Notes: generated from the sequence alone by a model not told the origin. Positions 9,679 to 18,643 are shown, counted from the first letter of the stretch. The stretch is 64,000 nt of DNA from Candidatus Ideonella esbjergensis (GCA_016710065.1 JADJLP010000016.1:1-64000); one strand, 5' to 3'. Numbers and translations: made by a program.

Positions 9679-9745
9679 GGAAACGGCTTTGTTGTCGGCC
9701 CTGCAGGCGATATCCGTAGGAAACCGAAACGACTATTTGTCAGGC
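9679..9745 (-). repeat. box pair C: two copies, 46 bp apart, near island edge
   Basis: The boxes ggaaacggctttgttgtcgg (9679-9698) and cgaaacgactatttgtcagg (9725-9744) share the pattern of pairs A and B. The outer copy is on the right, about 50 bp before recognisable comEC coding sequence resumes near 9795. It would be the right end of an element, facing pair B. Confidence 0.55.
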
Positions 9746-9794
9746 CCTCTCGGCCCTACCAGGTCTTACCCTGGGAAGGGTGGAAGCGGGTTTA

Positions 9795-10643
9795 TTGACC
9801 GCGACCAGTCGATGGCCGACTGGTCGCCCACGCCCAACGCCGCCAGCACGCCAGCCGCCCGCGCATCCTGGCCAGCGGCCAGCAGCACACGGTCGCGCAG
9901 TTGCTGGCGCAACGCGGCCAGGCCATCACCCATGCCACCATCGCGGCCCGCCCAGTCGCTGCGGCTCCTGGCCCGCCGTCGGCCGCACCGAGCCCACGGC
10001 CAGCACGTTCTGCTCCGAACAGCCACAGCTCGGCATCAAAACCCTCAGGGTTCATGGCCCCGTGCGGGCGACGCAACCTCAGCGGCAATCGCCAAAGCTC
10101 GCCACCCTTCAGTGCGGCGGGCGGGCCGGCAAGCAGTGCGTCCTCTTGCCAACCACGGCCCCAGCCCAGCCAGATGCGGGGCGGCACGGTCACCGCCTGG
10201 CCCATGCGCTCGGCGCGGTCGACCTGGAAGTGGAAGCGCAAGCCGTCGGCATCCACCTGCGGCATGTCGGCCACGCGGCCGGTGAGCACCAGATCGGCAC
10301 CTTCCAGCGCCGGGTTCAGGCCATGGCCCAAGCGCTGGGCAGCGCGCCAGCCGGTGCTGGCAAAACCCAGCAGGCACAGCACCAGCAAGGCCAAGGCCAG
10401 TCGCACTCCTCGTCCCTTCCGCCCTCCCGGCCCGTCTCCTCGCCCTCCTCTCCATGCGAAGGCGAGGCCCAGCAGGCCGACAGCGGTCATCTGGGCGTAG
10501 GCTGGCCATACCCACAAGGTCGGCTGCTGAAGTTGCAGCGCAACGCCCGCCATCCAGGCCAGCGCGGCAGCGGCCACGGCACCCGCGCACCAGCCCCCGC
10601 GTCTCTCTCCAGGCCTCCCAGCCCCAGCATCCACGCCTTGCAT
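9795..10643 (-). pseudogene. comEC: ComEC/Rec2 DNA uptake channel, truncated N-terminal remnant
   Basis: ComEC forms the inner-membrane channel for DNA uptake in natural competence and is normally about 750-850 aa. Here only the first ~280 codons remain. They comprise N-terminal membrane segments, a DUF4131-like domain (GADLVLTGRVADMPQ, LRLRRPHGAMNPEGFDAELWLF), and, after more than one frameshift near 10000-10030, the start of the Competence domain (LRQQLRDRVLLAAGQDARAAG, ALGVGDQSAID). Homology stops near 9795, where island sequence begins. The multiple indels suggest genuine decay after truncation. The start at 10643 is divergent from ridA. Confidence 0.75.
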
Positions 10644-10691
10644 ACCGCAGTGTAGGATGCCGCCCTCACTGCATTCCGACCGGAGAAACCG

Positions 10692-11152
10692 ATGTCTGTC
10701 GCCGAGCGCCTGAAGTCCCTGGGCATCGCCGTGCCGCCCGTGCCATCCCCGCCGCCGCCTATGTGCCCTTCGCGCAGACCGGCAACCTGGTCTTTCTCTC
10801 TGGCCACATCGCCAAGAAGGACGGCAAGCCCTGGGTAGGCCAGCTGGGCCTGACCATGGCCACCGAAGAGGGCAAGGCCGCCGCGCGCGCCATTGCCATC
10901 GACCTGCTGGGCACGCTGCAAGCGGCCTGTGGCGATCTGGAGCGCGTGGCGCGCATCGTCAAGGTGATGAGCCTGGTCAACAGCACGCCCACCTACACCG
11001 AGCAGCACCTGGTCACCAATGGCTGTTCCGAGTTGCTGGGCGAGGTCTTCGGCCCCACCGTGGGTGCCCATGCCCGCAGCGCCTTTGGTGTGGCGCAAAT
11101 ACCGTTGGGGGCCTGCGTGGAAATCGAACTGATCGCCGAACTCAAGGCTTGA
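10692..11152 (+). pseudogene. RidA-family protein, single frameshift
   Basis: RidA/YjgF-family proteins deaminate reactive enamine/imine intermediates. The ATG at 10692 gives MSVAERLKSLGIAVPPV, then the frame is lost near 10741, where one G seems missing (cccgtgccatc where cccgtggccatc is expected). The next frame continues with AYVPFAQTGNLVFLSGHIA, VNSTPTYTEQH and GAHARSAFGVAQIPLGACVEIE, which is the conserved C-terminal core with its Arg and Glu. Total length of about 153 aa is normal. The stop overlaps the likely TTG start of dsbB. The lone homopolymer indel makes sequencing error plausible. Confidence 0.8.
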
Positions 11153-11652
11153 AGGTGTTGGAAGACCTGCTGATTTCGCCGCGCCGCCAACTGGTGCTGG
11201 TGGCCGCGCTGGCCCATGGCGCCGTAGCTGCAGCCGTGGTGAGCCAATTCCAATTCAACATGCAGCCCTGCCCCTGGTGCACGCTGCAGCGCTTCATCTT
11301 CCTGGTGGTGGGCATGCTGGCTTTGCTGGGTGCCGCTCTGCCCTCCCCCAAGCTGCGGCGCTGGCTGGCTGTGTTGATGGCCTTGGTAGCGCTGTGCGGC
11401 GCCAGCGCAGCGCTATGGCTGCAGTTCGTGGCCTCGGCCAGCACCTCCTGCAAACTGACGCTGGCTGACAAGATCATGGCCGGCTTGGGCCTGTTCGAAA
11501 TGGCGCCCGATCTCTTTGTGCCCACCGCCTCATGTGCCGACGCGGCCGTGAACCTGCTGGGCATCCCCTACGCCCTCTGGAGCCTGGCACTGTTCCTTTT
11601 CTGCGCGCTGATCGGCAACCGTGTGGCGATGAGCCACCTGACCTACCGCTGA
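11149..11652 (+). CDS. dsbB: disulfide bond formation protein B
   Basis: DsbB is an inner-membrane quinone reductase that reoxidises periplasmic DsbA. The 167-aa product has four hydrophobic segments, the first periplasmic cysteine pair CPWC (residues 41-44 from the TTG start) and a second pair in the next periplasmic loop (STSCKLT and TASCADA), the arrangement expected of the family. Start options are TTG 11149 (overlapping the ridA stop as TTGA), GTG 11155 and TTG 11158; the upstream overlap suggests coupling. Confidence 0.88.
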   Translation: MKVLEDLLISPRRQLVLVAALAHGAVAAAVVSQFQFNMQPCPWCTLQRFIFLVVGMLALLGAALPSPKLRRWLAVLMALVALCGASAALWLQFVASASTSCKLTLADKIMAGLGLFEMAPDLFVPTASCADAAVNLLGIPYALWSLALFLFCALIGNRVAMSHLTYR

Positions 11653-11766
11653 CGCCTGTGGGCTGCCGCAGGCTCGGAACTGACACCGGTCAAGACGTGA
11701 ACAAGCCCGCCCCGGCAAGATGCGCAACCTTGTGGCGGCCCCCTTTTTTGCCTGCGGGAAACAACA

Positions 11767-13014
11767 GTGACCTTTGCCCTCCCCTCAAATCCCGACGTGC
11801 TCATCGTGGGTGCCGGCCCCGCGGGCCTGGCCCTGGCCTGCGCCCTGGCCGACGCCGGCATCCGCAGCCATGTGCTTGAGCAGGCGCCGCGCGATTCGCT
11901 GGTGGCGCCGCCCGAAGACGGCCGCGACATCGCCCTCACCCACCGCGCCCGCCACGTGATGACAGCACTGGGCCTGTGGGAGCGCCTGCCCGCCGACGAG
12001 ATCGCCGACCTCAAGGCCGCGCAAGTTACCAACGGCAATTCGCCCATGATGCTGCCGTTTGACGGCAAGGCCGACGGCAAGGAACAACTGGGCTGGCTGG
12101 TGCCCAACCACCGCATCCGCGAAGCCTGCTTTGCCGGCGCCGACGCACGCCGCGAGTGGATCACCATCGAAGGTGATGCCTGCGTCACCGGCCTGGATCG
12201 CAGCGCTGAGCAGGCCACGCTCACACTGGCCGATGGCCGCACGCTGAGCGCCCCGCTGGTCATTGCCGCTGACAGCCGCTTTTCCACCGTGCGCCGCATG
12301 GCCGGCATTGGCGCGCGCATGCTCGACTTTGGCCGCACCGCCATCGTCTGCCGCATGCGCCATGCGCTGGAACACGACGGCACCGCGCACGAATGCTTCC
12401 TGCACGGCCACACGCTGGCCATGCTGCCCATGGCCGGCCGCCAGTCGTCGGCCGTTTGGACGGTGACCAGCGACGGCGCCGCCGCGTTGATGGTCGCCGA
12501 GCCGTCCGAGTTCGCCGCCAAGGTGGACGAGGCCTTCGGCCACCGCCTGGGCGCACTGGAACTGGCCGGCAAGCGCCACGCCTACCCGCTGGTGGCCGTG
12601 TACGCCCAGCGCTTTGACGCCCAACGCTTCGCCCTGATTGGCGACGCGGCGGTGGGCATGCACCCTGTCACCGCGCACGGCTACAACTTCGGCCTCTACG
12701 GGATCGAGGTGCTGGCCAGCGAACTGGCCGCCGCCAAGAAGGCGGGGCGCGACCTGGGTGACAGCCGCGCGCTGGCCGCCTATGCCGCCGAGCATCGCCG
12801 TACCACGCTGCCCATCTACCTGGGCACCAACGTGGTGGTGAAACTGTTCACCAACGACCAGCCCGCCGCCAAGTTCGCCCGCGAGGCCATCGTGCGCCTC
12901 ACCAACCTGGTGCCGCCCATCAAGAGCGCTGTGACACGCCAGCTCACCGGCGAGCGCAGCAGATTTCCGGGGCCGTGGAACGGCTTCAAGCTGCCGACGT
13001 TTCCGAGGCGATAG
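11767..13014 (+). CDS. ubiM: UbiH/UbiF/UbiM-type FAD-dependent ubiquinone hydroxylase
   Basis: This is a class A flavoprotein monooxygenase predicted to hydroxylate the ring of a ubiquinone precursor. Its 415 aa show the Rossmann dinucleotide motif (VLIVGAGPAGLALA, residues 10-23), the DG-type motif in the middle and the second FAD-binding motif (RFALIGDAAVGMHPVTAHG, about 285-303), all typical of the UbiH/UbiF/VisC/COQ6 family. GRDIALTHRARHVM and LGWLVPNHRIR suggest the UbiM branch of betaproteobacteria, which can act at several ring positions. That sub-family assignment is from memory. The start is GTG 11767. The gene converges on phaB with a shared terminator. Confidence 0.7.
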   Translation: MTFALPSNPDVLIVGAGPAGLALACALADAGIRSHVLEQAPRDSLVAPPEDGRDIALTHRARHVMTALGLWERLPADEIADLKAAQVTNGNSPMMLPFDGKADGKEQLGWLVPNHRIREACFAGADARREWITIEGDACVTGLDRSAEQATLTLADGRTLSAPLVIAADSRFSTVRRMAGIGARMLDFGRTAIVCRMRHALEHDGTAHECFLHGHTLAMLPMAGRQSSAVWTVTSDGAAALMVAEPSEFAAKVDEAFGHRLGALELAGKRHAYPLVAVYAQRFDAQRFALIGDAAVGMHPVTAHGYNFGLYGIEVLASELAAAKKAGRDLGDSRALAAYAAEHRRTTLPIYLGTNVVVKLFTNDQPAAKFAREAIVRLTNLVPPIKSAVTRQLTGERSRFPGPWNGFKLPTFPRR

Positions 13015-13086
13015 AACTGGCCGTCCTGAACGGCCGGTAACGGCGTTTATGGAAAGCTCTCCATAGGCGCCCGGGAGCCGACAAAG

Positions 13087-13112
13087 AAAAGCGGCCCGGA
13101 GGCCGCCTTTGC
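13087..13112. terminator. intrinsic terminator between ubiM and phaB
   Basis: A 6-bp GC stem (GCGGCC, loop CGGA, GGCCGC; 13091-13106) with A-run on the left and TTT on the right can terminate both convergent genes. Confidence 0.6.
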
Positions 13113-13131
13113 GTGATCGAGCGAGCCTCGA

Positions 13132-13869
13132 TCAACCCATGTGCAAACCGCCATTGCAGGAAAAGTCGGCACCGGTGGTGAAACCCGAATCCGGGCCGGC
13201 CAGCCAGGCGCAGATGGAGCCGATTTCTTCCGGCGTGCCCAGGCGCTTGACCGGGATGGTGGCGACGATCTTTTCCAGCACTTCGGGCTTGATGGCCTTG
13301 ACCATGTCGGTGCCGATGTAGCCCGGGCTGACGTTGTTCACCGTCACGCCCTTGGATGCCAGCTCTTGCGCCAGGGCCATGGTGAAGCCGTGCATGCCGG
13401 CCTTGGCGGCCGAATAGTTGGTCTGGCCAGCCTGGCCCTTCTGGCCATTCACCGAGCTGATCTGGATGATGCGGCCAAAACCGCGCTCGACCATGTCGGG
13501 CACGACCTGCTTGGTCACGTTGAACATCGAATTCAGGTTGGTGTCGATGACGGCATGCCAGTCTTCCGGCGTCATCTTCAGGAACATGCGGTCCTTGGTG
13601 ATGCCGGCATTGTTCACCAGCACGTCGATGGGACCGTGCTCGCTCTTGGCCTTGGCGAAGGCTTCGACGGTGGAGTTCCAGTCGGCCACGTTGCCCACCG
13701 AAGCATGGAAGCTGTAGCCCAGAGCTTTTTGCTCATCAAGCCACTTGGTGGCGTCACGGCTGGGGCCGCAACCGGCGATGACGGTGAAACCTTCCTTGGC
13801 CAACCGCTGGCAGATGGCGGTTCCGATGCCACCCATGCCACCCGTCACGTACGCTACTTTGTTTGCCAT
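13132..13869 (-). CDS. phaB: acetoacetyl-CoA reductase
   Basis: PhaB is the NADPH-dependent SDR enzyme making (R)-3-hydroxybutyryl-CoA for polyhydroxyalkanoate synthesis. The 245-aa product has the nucleotide motif TGGMGGIG (residues 9-16), NNAG, the catalytic Ser region (IIQISSVNGQKGQAGQ) and YSAAK, plus the family ending GADFSCNGGLHMG. I start it at ATG 13869 (MANKVAYVTGG), preceded by TTAGGAG; a longer open frame to 13917 adds nothing conserved. It is the last gene of phaC-phaA-phaB. Confidence 0.95.
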   Translation of the reverse strand: MANKVAYVTGGMGGIGTAICQRLAKEGFTVIAGCGPSRDATKWLDEQKALGYSFHASVGNVADWNSTVEAFAKAKSEHGPIDVLVNNAGITKDRMFLKMTPEDWHAVIDTNLNSMFNVTKQVVPDMVERGFGRIIQISSVNGQKGQAGQTNYSAAKAGMHGFTMALAQELASKGVTVNNVSPGYIGTDMVKAIKPEVLEKIVATIPVKRLGTPEEIGSICAWLAGPDSGFTTGADFSCNGGLHMG

Positions 13870-13960
13870 TTGTCTGCTCCTAACCTGTTCCATTGATGAA
13901 TCAGCATGGCACATCATCGTGCCGCGCCGTGGGCTGATTCGCCCGTACTTACCCTTTTGC

Positions 13961-15139
13961 TCAGCGCTCGACGGTCAGCGCCACGCCCATGCCGCCGCCG
14001 ATACACAGCGAGGCGATGCCCTTCTTGGCGTCACGGCGCTGCATTTCGTGCAGCAGCGTGACGAGGATGCGGCAGCCCGATGCACCGATCGGGTGGCCGA
14101 TGGCAATGGCGCCACCGTTGACGTTGACCTTGCTGGTGTCCCAGCCCATTTCCTGGTGCACGGCGCAGGCTTGCGCGGCAAAGGCTTCGTTGATTTCCAG
14201 CAGGTCCAGGTCTGCGGGCTTCCAGCCGGCGCGCTCCAGCGCCTTGCGGGCGGCGGGCACCGGGCCCATGCCCATGTAGGCCGGATCCAGGCCGGCACTG
14301 GCGTAGCTGGCGATGCGGGCCAGGGGCTTGAGGCCCAGGGCCGCGGCCTTGGCAGCGGTCATCACCATCACCATCGCGGCGCCGTCGTTGATGCCCGAGG
14401 CGTTGCCGGCGGTGACCGAGCCGGCCTTGTCGAAGGCAGGGCGCAGACCGGCCAGCACCTCGGCGGTGGATTTGCGGTTCAGGAACTCGTCGGCGTCGAA
14501 CACCAGCGGGTCGCCCTTCTTCTGCGGGATGCTGATGCCGACGATCTCGTCCTTGAACTTGCCGGCATCCTGCGCCGCAGCGGCCTTCTGCTGCGAGGCC
14601 AGAGCCAAGGCGTCCTGCATCTCGCGCGTGATGCCGTACTTCTTGGCCACGTTCTCGGCGGTGATGCCCATGTGGTACTTGTTGTACACGTCGAACAGGC
14701 CGTCGTTGATCATGGTGTCGACCAGCTTGGTGTCGCCCATGCGCGCGCCGTCGCGGCTGCCCATCAGCACGTGCGGCGAGGCGCTCATGTTCTCCTGGCC
14801 ACCGGCAATGATGATCTCGCTGTCGCCGTCACGGATGGCCTGCGCGGCCAGCATCACGGCCTTCAGGCCCGAGCCGCAGACCTTGTTGATGGTCATGCCG
14901 GGCACGCCTTGCGGCAGGCCAGACTTGATCACCGACTGACGGGCCGGGTTCTGGCCCGAGCCGGCGGTGAGCACCTGGCCAAGGATGACCTCGCCGATTT
15001 GCTCGCCCGACAGGCCGCTGCGCTGCAGCAGGGCCTGGATGACAGTGGCGCCCAACTCGGGGGCAGCAATCTTGGCGAGCGAGCCGCCGAATTTGCCGAC
15101 GGCGGTGCGGGCGGCGGCGACGATGACGATGTCTGACAT
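13961..15139 (-). CDS. phaA: acetyl-CoA C-acetyltransferase (beta-ketothiolase)
   Basis: PhaA condenses two acetyl-CoA to acetoacetyl-CoA, the first step of PHB synthesis. It has 392 aa, the normal thiolase length. The catalytic residues are visible: Cys88 in NKVCGSGLKAV, His349 in IGHPIGASG and Cys379 in SLCIGGGMG. It lies 91 bp upstream of phaB and 52 bp downstream of phaC on the same strand, so the three are almost certainly one operon. Confidence 0.96.
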   Translation of the reverse strand: MSDIVIVAAARTAVGKFGGSLAKIAAPELGATVIQALLQRSGLSGEQIGEVILGQVLTAGSGQNPARQSVIKSGLPQGVPGMTINKVCGSGLKAVMLAAQAIRDGDSEIIIAGGQENMSASPHVLMGSRDGARMGDTKLVDTMINDGLFDVYNKYHMGITAENVAKKYGITREMQDALALASQQKAAAAQDAGKFKDEIVGISIPQKKGDPLVFDADEFLNRKSTAEVLAGLRPAFDKAGSVTAGNASGINDGAAMVMVMTAAKAAALGLKPLARIASYASAGLDPAYMGMGPVPAARKALERAGWKPADLDLLEINEAFAAQACAVHQEMGWDTSKVNVNGGAIAIGHPIGASGCRILVTLLHEMQRRDAKKGIASLCIGGGMGVALTVER

Positions 15140-15191
15140 GGAAAGGTCTCCTGAAGTGAAAGCCTGGTGAGGCTGGTGGGGTGCAGGCCTG

Positions 15192-16901
15192 TCAGGCCTT
15201 TTGTTTCACGTAGCGGCCCGGGGCCGCCTCGATGGGTTTGTACTTGGCGCTGCCCGGTGTCTTGGGCGCGGCGATCTGCTTGCCGGCGTGGGTGGCAAGC
15301 CAGGCGGACCAGTCGGTCCACCAACTGCCGGGTTTCTCCTTGGCGCCGGCAAACCACTCGTCGGCCGTGGCTGGCAGCTTGTCGTTCACCCAGTGGCTGC
15401 GTTTGTTGGCGGCCGGCGGGTTGATGACACCAGCGATGTGGCCCGAGGCTCCGAGCATGAAGCGCTTCTTGCCCTTGAACACCTTGGTGGAAGCGTAGGC
15501 CCCTTGCCAAGGCACGATGTGGTCTTCGCGCGAAGCGTAGAGGTAGACGGGGCACTTCACGGCGCCCAGGTCGAGTTTTTCGCCGCAGACGGTGAGCGCA
15601 CCAGGCACCTTGAGCTTGTCCTCAAGATAGGTGTGGCGCAGGTACCAGCAGTACATGGGGCCAGGCAGGTTGGTGGAATCGCTGTTCCAGTACAACAGGT
15701 CGAACGGCGGTGGCGTTTCGCCCTTAAGGTAGTTGCCCACCACGTAGTTCCACACCAAGTCATTGGGGCGCAGGAAGCTGAAGGTGGTGGCCAGCTCCTG
15801 GCCCTTGAGCATGCCCGGGCCCTTGGGCGACTGCTTGCCGATGGTCATTTCGCGCATCTGCACCATCGGCTCGTCGACGAACAGGTCGAGGATGCCCGTG
15901 TCGGCGAAATCCACGAAGGTGGTGAGCAAGGTCATCGACTCGGCAGGGTGCTGGCCCCGCGCGGCCAGCACGGCCAACGCGGTGGACAGGATGGTGCCAC
16001 CCACGCAGAAACCCAGTGTGTCGATGGTCTTGGCGCCGGTGATGGCCTGCACGGTCTTGATGGCGGTGATGGGGCCCTGCTCAATGTAGTCGTCCCAGGT
16101 CTTGTCGACCATGGAGTCATCGGGGTTGCGCCAGCTCACCACGTAAACGCGGTGGCCTTGCGAGACGGTGTAGCGGATCACCGAGTTCTCAGGCTGCAAA
16201 TCGAGGATGTAGTACTTGTTGATGCAGGGCGGCACGAACAGCATGGGCCGTTCGTAGACCTTGGCGGTGAGCGGCTTGTATTCGATGAGCTGGAAGAACT
16301 CGTTCTCGAACACCACCGAACCCTCGGTGGTGGCCACGTTGCGGCCCACTTCGAACAGGCTCTCGTCGGTTTGCGAGACATGGCCCTGCTGCACGTCATG
16401 CAGCAACTGCTGGATGCCCTTGCTGATGCTCTCGCCCTTAGTTTCCATGGCTTTGCGCTGGGCCTCTGGGTTGAGCGCCAGGAAGTTGCTGGGGCTCATC
16501 AGATCGACCCACTGCTGCACCGCAAAGCGCACGCGGCCCTTGGTCTTGGCGTCTCCCTGAACGTTCTCGGCCATCTGCATCAGCGTGCGGGCGTTGAGCA
16601 AGTACATCTGGGCGTTGAAGGCGGTGGACGGGTTGGCCATCCAGTCCTTGCCGGCAAAGCGGCGGTCCTTCACCACCGGTTTGGCCTCGTCGGCCGGTGC
16701 CTGCAAGGATTGCAGCGTGCTGTTCCACAGCATGGTGGCCTGCTTGAGGTAATCGCCCTGCAATTCGCTCATGGCCTCGGGCGGGATGCTCAAGCCCGTG
16801 ACAGACTTGAGGATGCCGCCAACGGCCGCGCCAAAGGCATCGGCCCCGGCTTGGGCTTGCGGGCCGAGTTGTTCGATACCGGGAATGCCTTGGATCTTCA
16901 C
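15192..16901 (-). CDS. phaC: class I polyhydroxyalkanoate synthase
   Basis: PhaC polymerises (R)-3-hydroxyacyl-CoA on the surface of PHA granules. The 569 aa match class I enzymes. It has the N-terminal PhaC_N region, the lipase-like box with catalytic Cys299 (LGFCVGGT), and near the C-terminus the Asp (ASREDHIVPW) and His (GASGHIAGVINPP) of the triad. The start at 16901 follows an AGGAGACAAG-type site. It is the first gene of the operon. The region to the divergent small membrane gene (16902-17037) is AT-rich and should hold the promoter. Confidence 0.96.
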   Translation of the reverse strand: MKIQGIPGIEQLGPQAQAGADAFGAAVGGILKSVTGLSIPPEAMSELQGDYLKQATMLWNSTLQSLQAPADEAKPVVKDRRFAGKDWMANPSTAFNAQMYLLNARTLMQMAENVQGDAKTKGRVRFAVQQWVDLMSPSNFLALNPEAQRKAMETKGESISKGIQQLLHDVQQGHVSQTDESLFEVGRNVATTEGSVVFENEFFQLIEYKPLTAKVYERPMLFVPPCINKYYILDLQPENSVIRYTVSQGHRVYVVSWRNPDDSMVDKTWDDYIEQGPITAIKTVQAITGAKTIDTLGFCVGGTILSTALAVLAARGQHPAESMTLLTTFVDFADTGILDLFVDEPMVQMREMTIGKQSPKGPGMLKGQELATTFSFLRPNDLVWNYVVGNYLKGETPPPFDLLYWNSDSTNLPGPMYCWYLRHTYLEDKLKVPGALTVCGEKLDLGAVKCPVYLYASREDHIVPWQGAYASTKVFKGKKRFMLGASGHIAGVINPPAANKRSHWVNDKLPATADEWFAGAKEKPGSWWTDWSAWLATHAGKQIAAPKTPGSAKYKPIEAAPGRYVKQKA

Positions 16902-17037
16902 GTCTTGTCTCCTGTGACCCGTCCGTGACTGCTGGCTCAGCAGTCCATCACGCGGGTTTGTTCACGTTGTAAGCCCAGTAGCTTACCCCATGATGACGGA
17001 AAATTCCATATACCGATAGTATATTTCATATTACAAA

Positions 17038-17313
17038 ATGCACGTTGTTGCTGTGGCTTGGATCTTCGTCGTGGTGCTGATGGCTTTGGCCGAAGGCACC
17101 TCCACTCAGGGCACCTGGCTGGGGGCCTTCTTCACGCTGTTGCTGTACGGCGTACTGCCCTTGTCCATCGTGCTGTACGTGATGGGCACACCCATGCGAC
17201 GCCGGGCACGGCAGCGGGCCGAGGCCACCAGCGCGCCTGATGTTTCATCGAATCCAGACAGCAGCAGCCATGCGGCCGGTGACCCGCTCGCGGCGGAACG
17301 AGAAAAACCTTGA
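17038..17313 (+). CDS. small two-segment membrane protein
   Basis: A 91-aa protein with two hydrophobic helices (VAWIFVVVLMALAEG, and FFTLLLYGVLPLSIVLYVM) followed by an Arg-rich stretch (MRRRARQRAE) and a polar tail. This fits an inner-membrane protein with a cytoplasmic C-terminus. The ATG at 17038 lies directly after AT-rich DNA shared with the phaC promoter region. Its 3' end overlaps pgeF on the other strand by about 70 bp. The family appears common beside PHA genes in related bacteria (from memory), but its function is unknown to me. Confidence 0.6.
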   Translation: MHVVAVAWIFVVVLMALAEGTSTQGTWLGAFFTLLLYGVLPLSIVLYVMGTPMRRRARQRAEATSAPDVSSNPDSSSHAAGDPLAAEREKP

Positions 17314-18021
17314 CGGATCGCTGTGGGTGCACCAGTGCCCACCTGCCACCTGAGTGATCCCCACGGCACTCAATCGTGCGCGGGCCAGCGCCGGCAGATC
17401 GGCCCACCACTTGCCAGGCGTGCCGGTGGGCACAAAGCAAGCGGCCTGATCCGGGCCGAAGGCCGCTCGAACGTCATCCCCCACCTCGAAGCGGTCGGGG
17501 CCTATGCAGGCGCCCATCCAGGCACTCAGCGCCATCGGCTCGCACTGCGCAGCCTCGCACAAAGCTGCCACAGTGGCCTCCAGCACACCCGAGGCCAGGC
17601 CACGCCAGCCAGCATGGGCCGCGCCCACTGCCCTGCCCTCAGGCGCGCCGAACAGCACCGGCAGGCAATCGGCCACCAGCACGGTGCAGGCCACACCGGC
17701 GTCGGTGGTGATGCTGGCGTCGGCCACCGGATGGCCTCGGTCGGGGGCCAGGTCGGCTGCCCTCAGGCGAACCACGGCCGTGCCATGCACCTGATCCAGA
17801 AAGACCGGCCGCGCGCCTTGCAGGGCGGCGGTGAAACGCCGCTGGTTCTCGAACACGGCGGCGGGCTCGTCCAGTGCATCGCCCCGCAAGCCAGGCGGCC
17901 GCAGGTTCAGCCTGTCGAACGGCGCACCACTCACGCCCCCCACACGGGTGCTCATCAGCCCGCCCACCTGGGCCGGCAGACCGGAGGCCCTCAGCCAGGC
18001 GTCGTCGGGGTCAAGCGGCAT
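17245..18021 (-). CDS. pgeF: peptidoglycan editing factor / multicopper polyphenol oxidase-type (YfiH/PgeF)
   Basis: This YfiH/YlmD/LACC1-fold enzyme has been linked to removal of mis-incorporated residues from peptidoglycan precursors and to purine nucleoside phosphorolysis. The metal/catalytic motifs are present: DQVHGT, VADCLPVLF, GAAHAGWRGL and the C-terminal GGHWCTHSDPSRFFSFRR. I start at ATG 18021, overlapping the end of the upstream isomerase gene; a TTG 30 nt upstream is also possible. It is the last of a minus-strand run with the isomerase and hydrolase genes. Confidence 0.88.
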   Translation of the reverse strand: MPLDPDDAWLRASGLPAQVGGLMSTRVGGVSGAPFDRLNLRPPGLRGDALDEPAAVFENQRRFTAALQGARPVFLDQVHGTAVVRLRAADLAPDRGHPVADASITTDAGVACTVLVADCLPVLFGAPEGRAVGAAHAGWRGLASGVLEATVAALCEAAQCEPMALSAWMGACIGPDRFEVGDDVRAAFGPDQAACFVPTGTPGKWWADLPALARARLSAVGITQVAGGHWCTHSDPSRFFSFRRERVTGRMAAAVWIR

Positions 18022-18643
18022 CCGGGCACTTCTCGGGCCGGGTGGATTCAAAAGCGTCCAGCGCCATGCAGGCTTCGAACACCCGCATCACGTTCGGCAC
18101 ATGCTCCAGCCGGCATTCAAAGCGCTGGGCGTTGAAGATCTGCGGCACCAGCAGGCAATCGGCCATGGTGGGCGTGACGCCATGGCAGTAGGTGCCGGGC
18201 TGGGCGGCAAGCTGGCGCTCCACGGTCTCCAGGCCGGTTTCCACCCAGTGGCGGTACCAGCGGTTCTTGTCGTCCTCGCTCACGCCCAGCGAGTGGGTGA
18301 GGTAGCGCAGCACGCGCAGGTTGTTCAACGGGTGAATCTCGCAGGCGATGTCCAGCGAAATCGCCCGCACCCGGGCCCGCTCCAGCGGCGCTTTGGGCAG
18401 CAGCGCCGGCGTGGGATGGGTCTCGTCCAGGTACTCGATGATGGCCATGCTCTGGTGCACCAGTGCGTCGCCGTCCTTGAGCAGCGGCACCAGGCGTGCG
18501 GCCGACACGCTGGCGTAGGGCGCTGCGGTCTGCTCATTCTTTTGCAGGTGCACGGCCTTGTAGTCAAAGGGCAGGCCTTTGAGGGCCAGCGCAATGCGCA
18601 CACGGTACGAGGCCGACGAGCGGAAGTAGTTGTACAGCTCCAT
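18011..18643 (-). CDS. maiA: maleylacetoacetate/maleylpyruvate isomerase (zeta-class GST)
   Basis: This glutathione S-transferase-fold isomerase performs cis-trans isomerisation of maleylacetoacetate (tyrosine route) or maleylpyruvate (gentisate route). The zeta-class signature SSASYRVRIAL is at residues about 9-19, followed by VPLLKDG, HQSMAIIEYLDE and the helical C-terminal domain (IACEIHPLNNLRVLRYL). Start ATG 18643 (MELYNYFRSS) is the family start; upstream codons are not conserved. It lies 17 bp downstream of the FAH-family gene, consistent with one catabolic operon. Sequence alone does not settle which ring-cleavage product is used. Confidence 0.85.
   Translation of the reverse strand: MELYNYFRSSASYRVRIALALKGLPFDYKAVHLQKNEQTAAPYASVSAARLVPLLKDGDALVHQSMAIIEYLDETHPTPALLPKAPLERARVRAISLDIACEIHPLNNLRVLRYLTHSLGVSEDDKNRWYRHWVETGLETVERQLAAQPGTYCHGVTPTMADCLLVPQIFNAQRFECRLEHVPNVMRVFEACMALDAFESTRPEKCPDAA

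Noticed and set aside
8679..9745. Box pairs as a CRISPR array
   Set aside because: Only two copies per cluster, degenerate, in both orientations, with no regular array and no cas genes.
9792..10655. Plus-strand open frames opposite the comEC remnant
   Set aside because: Pro/Arg/Ala-rich shadow sequence with no ribosome binding site; the minus-strand ComEC similarity explains the region.
13745..16928. Long plus-strand open frames (463 and 575 codons) opposite phaA and phaC
   Set aside because: Their His/Gly/Ala/Val-rich sequences are typical antisense shadows; the minus-strand genes carry all catalytic motifs.
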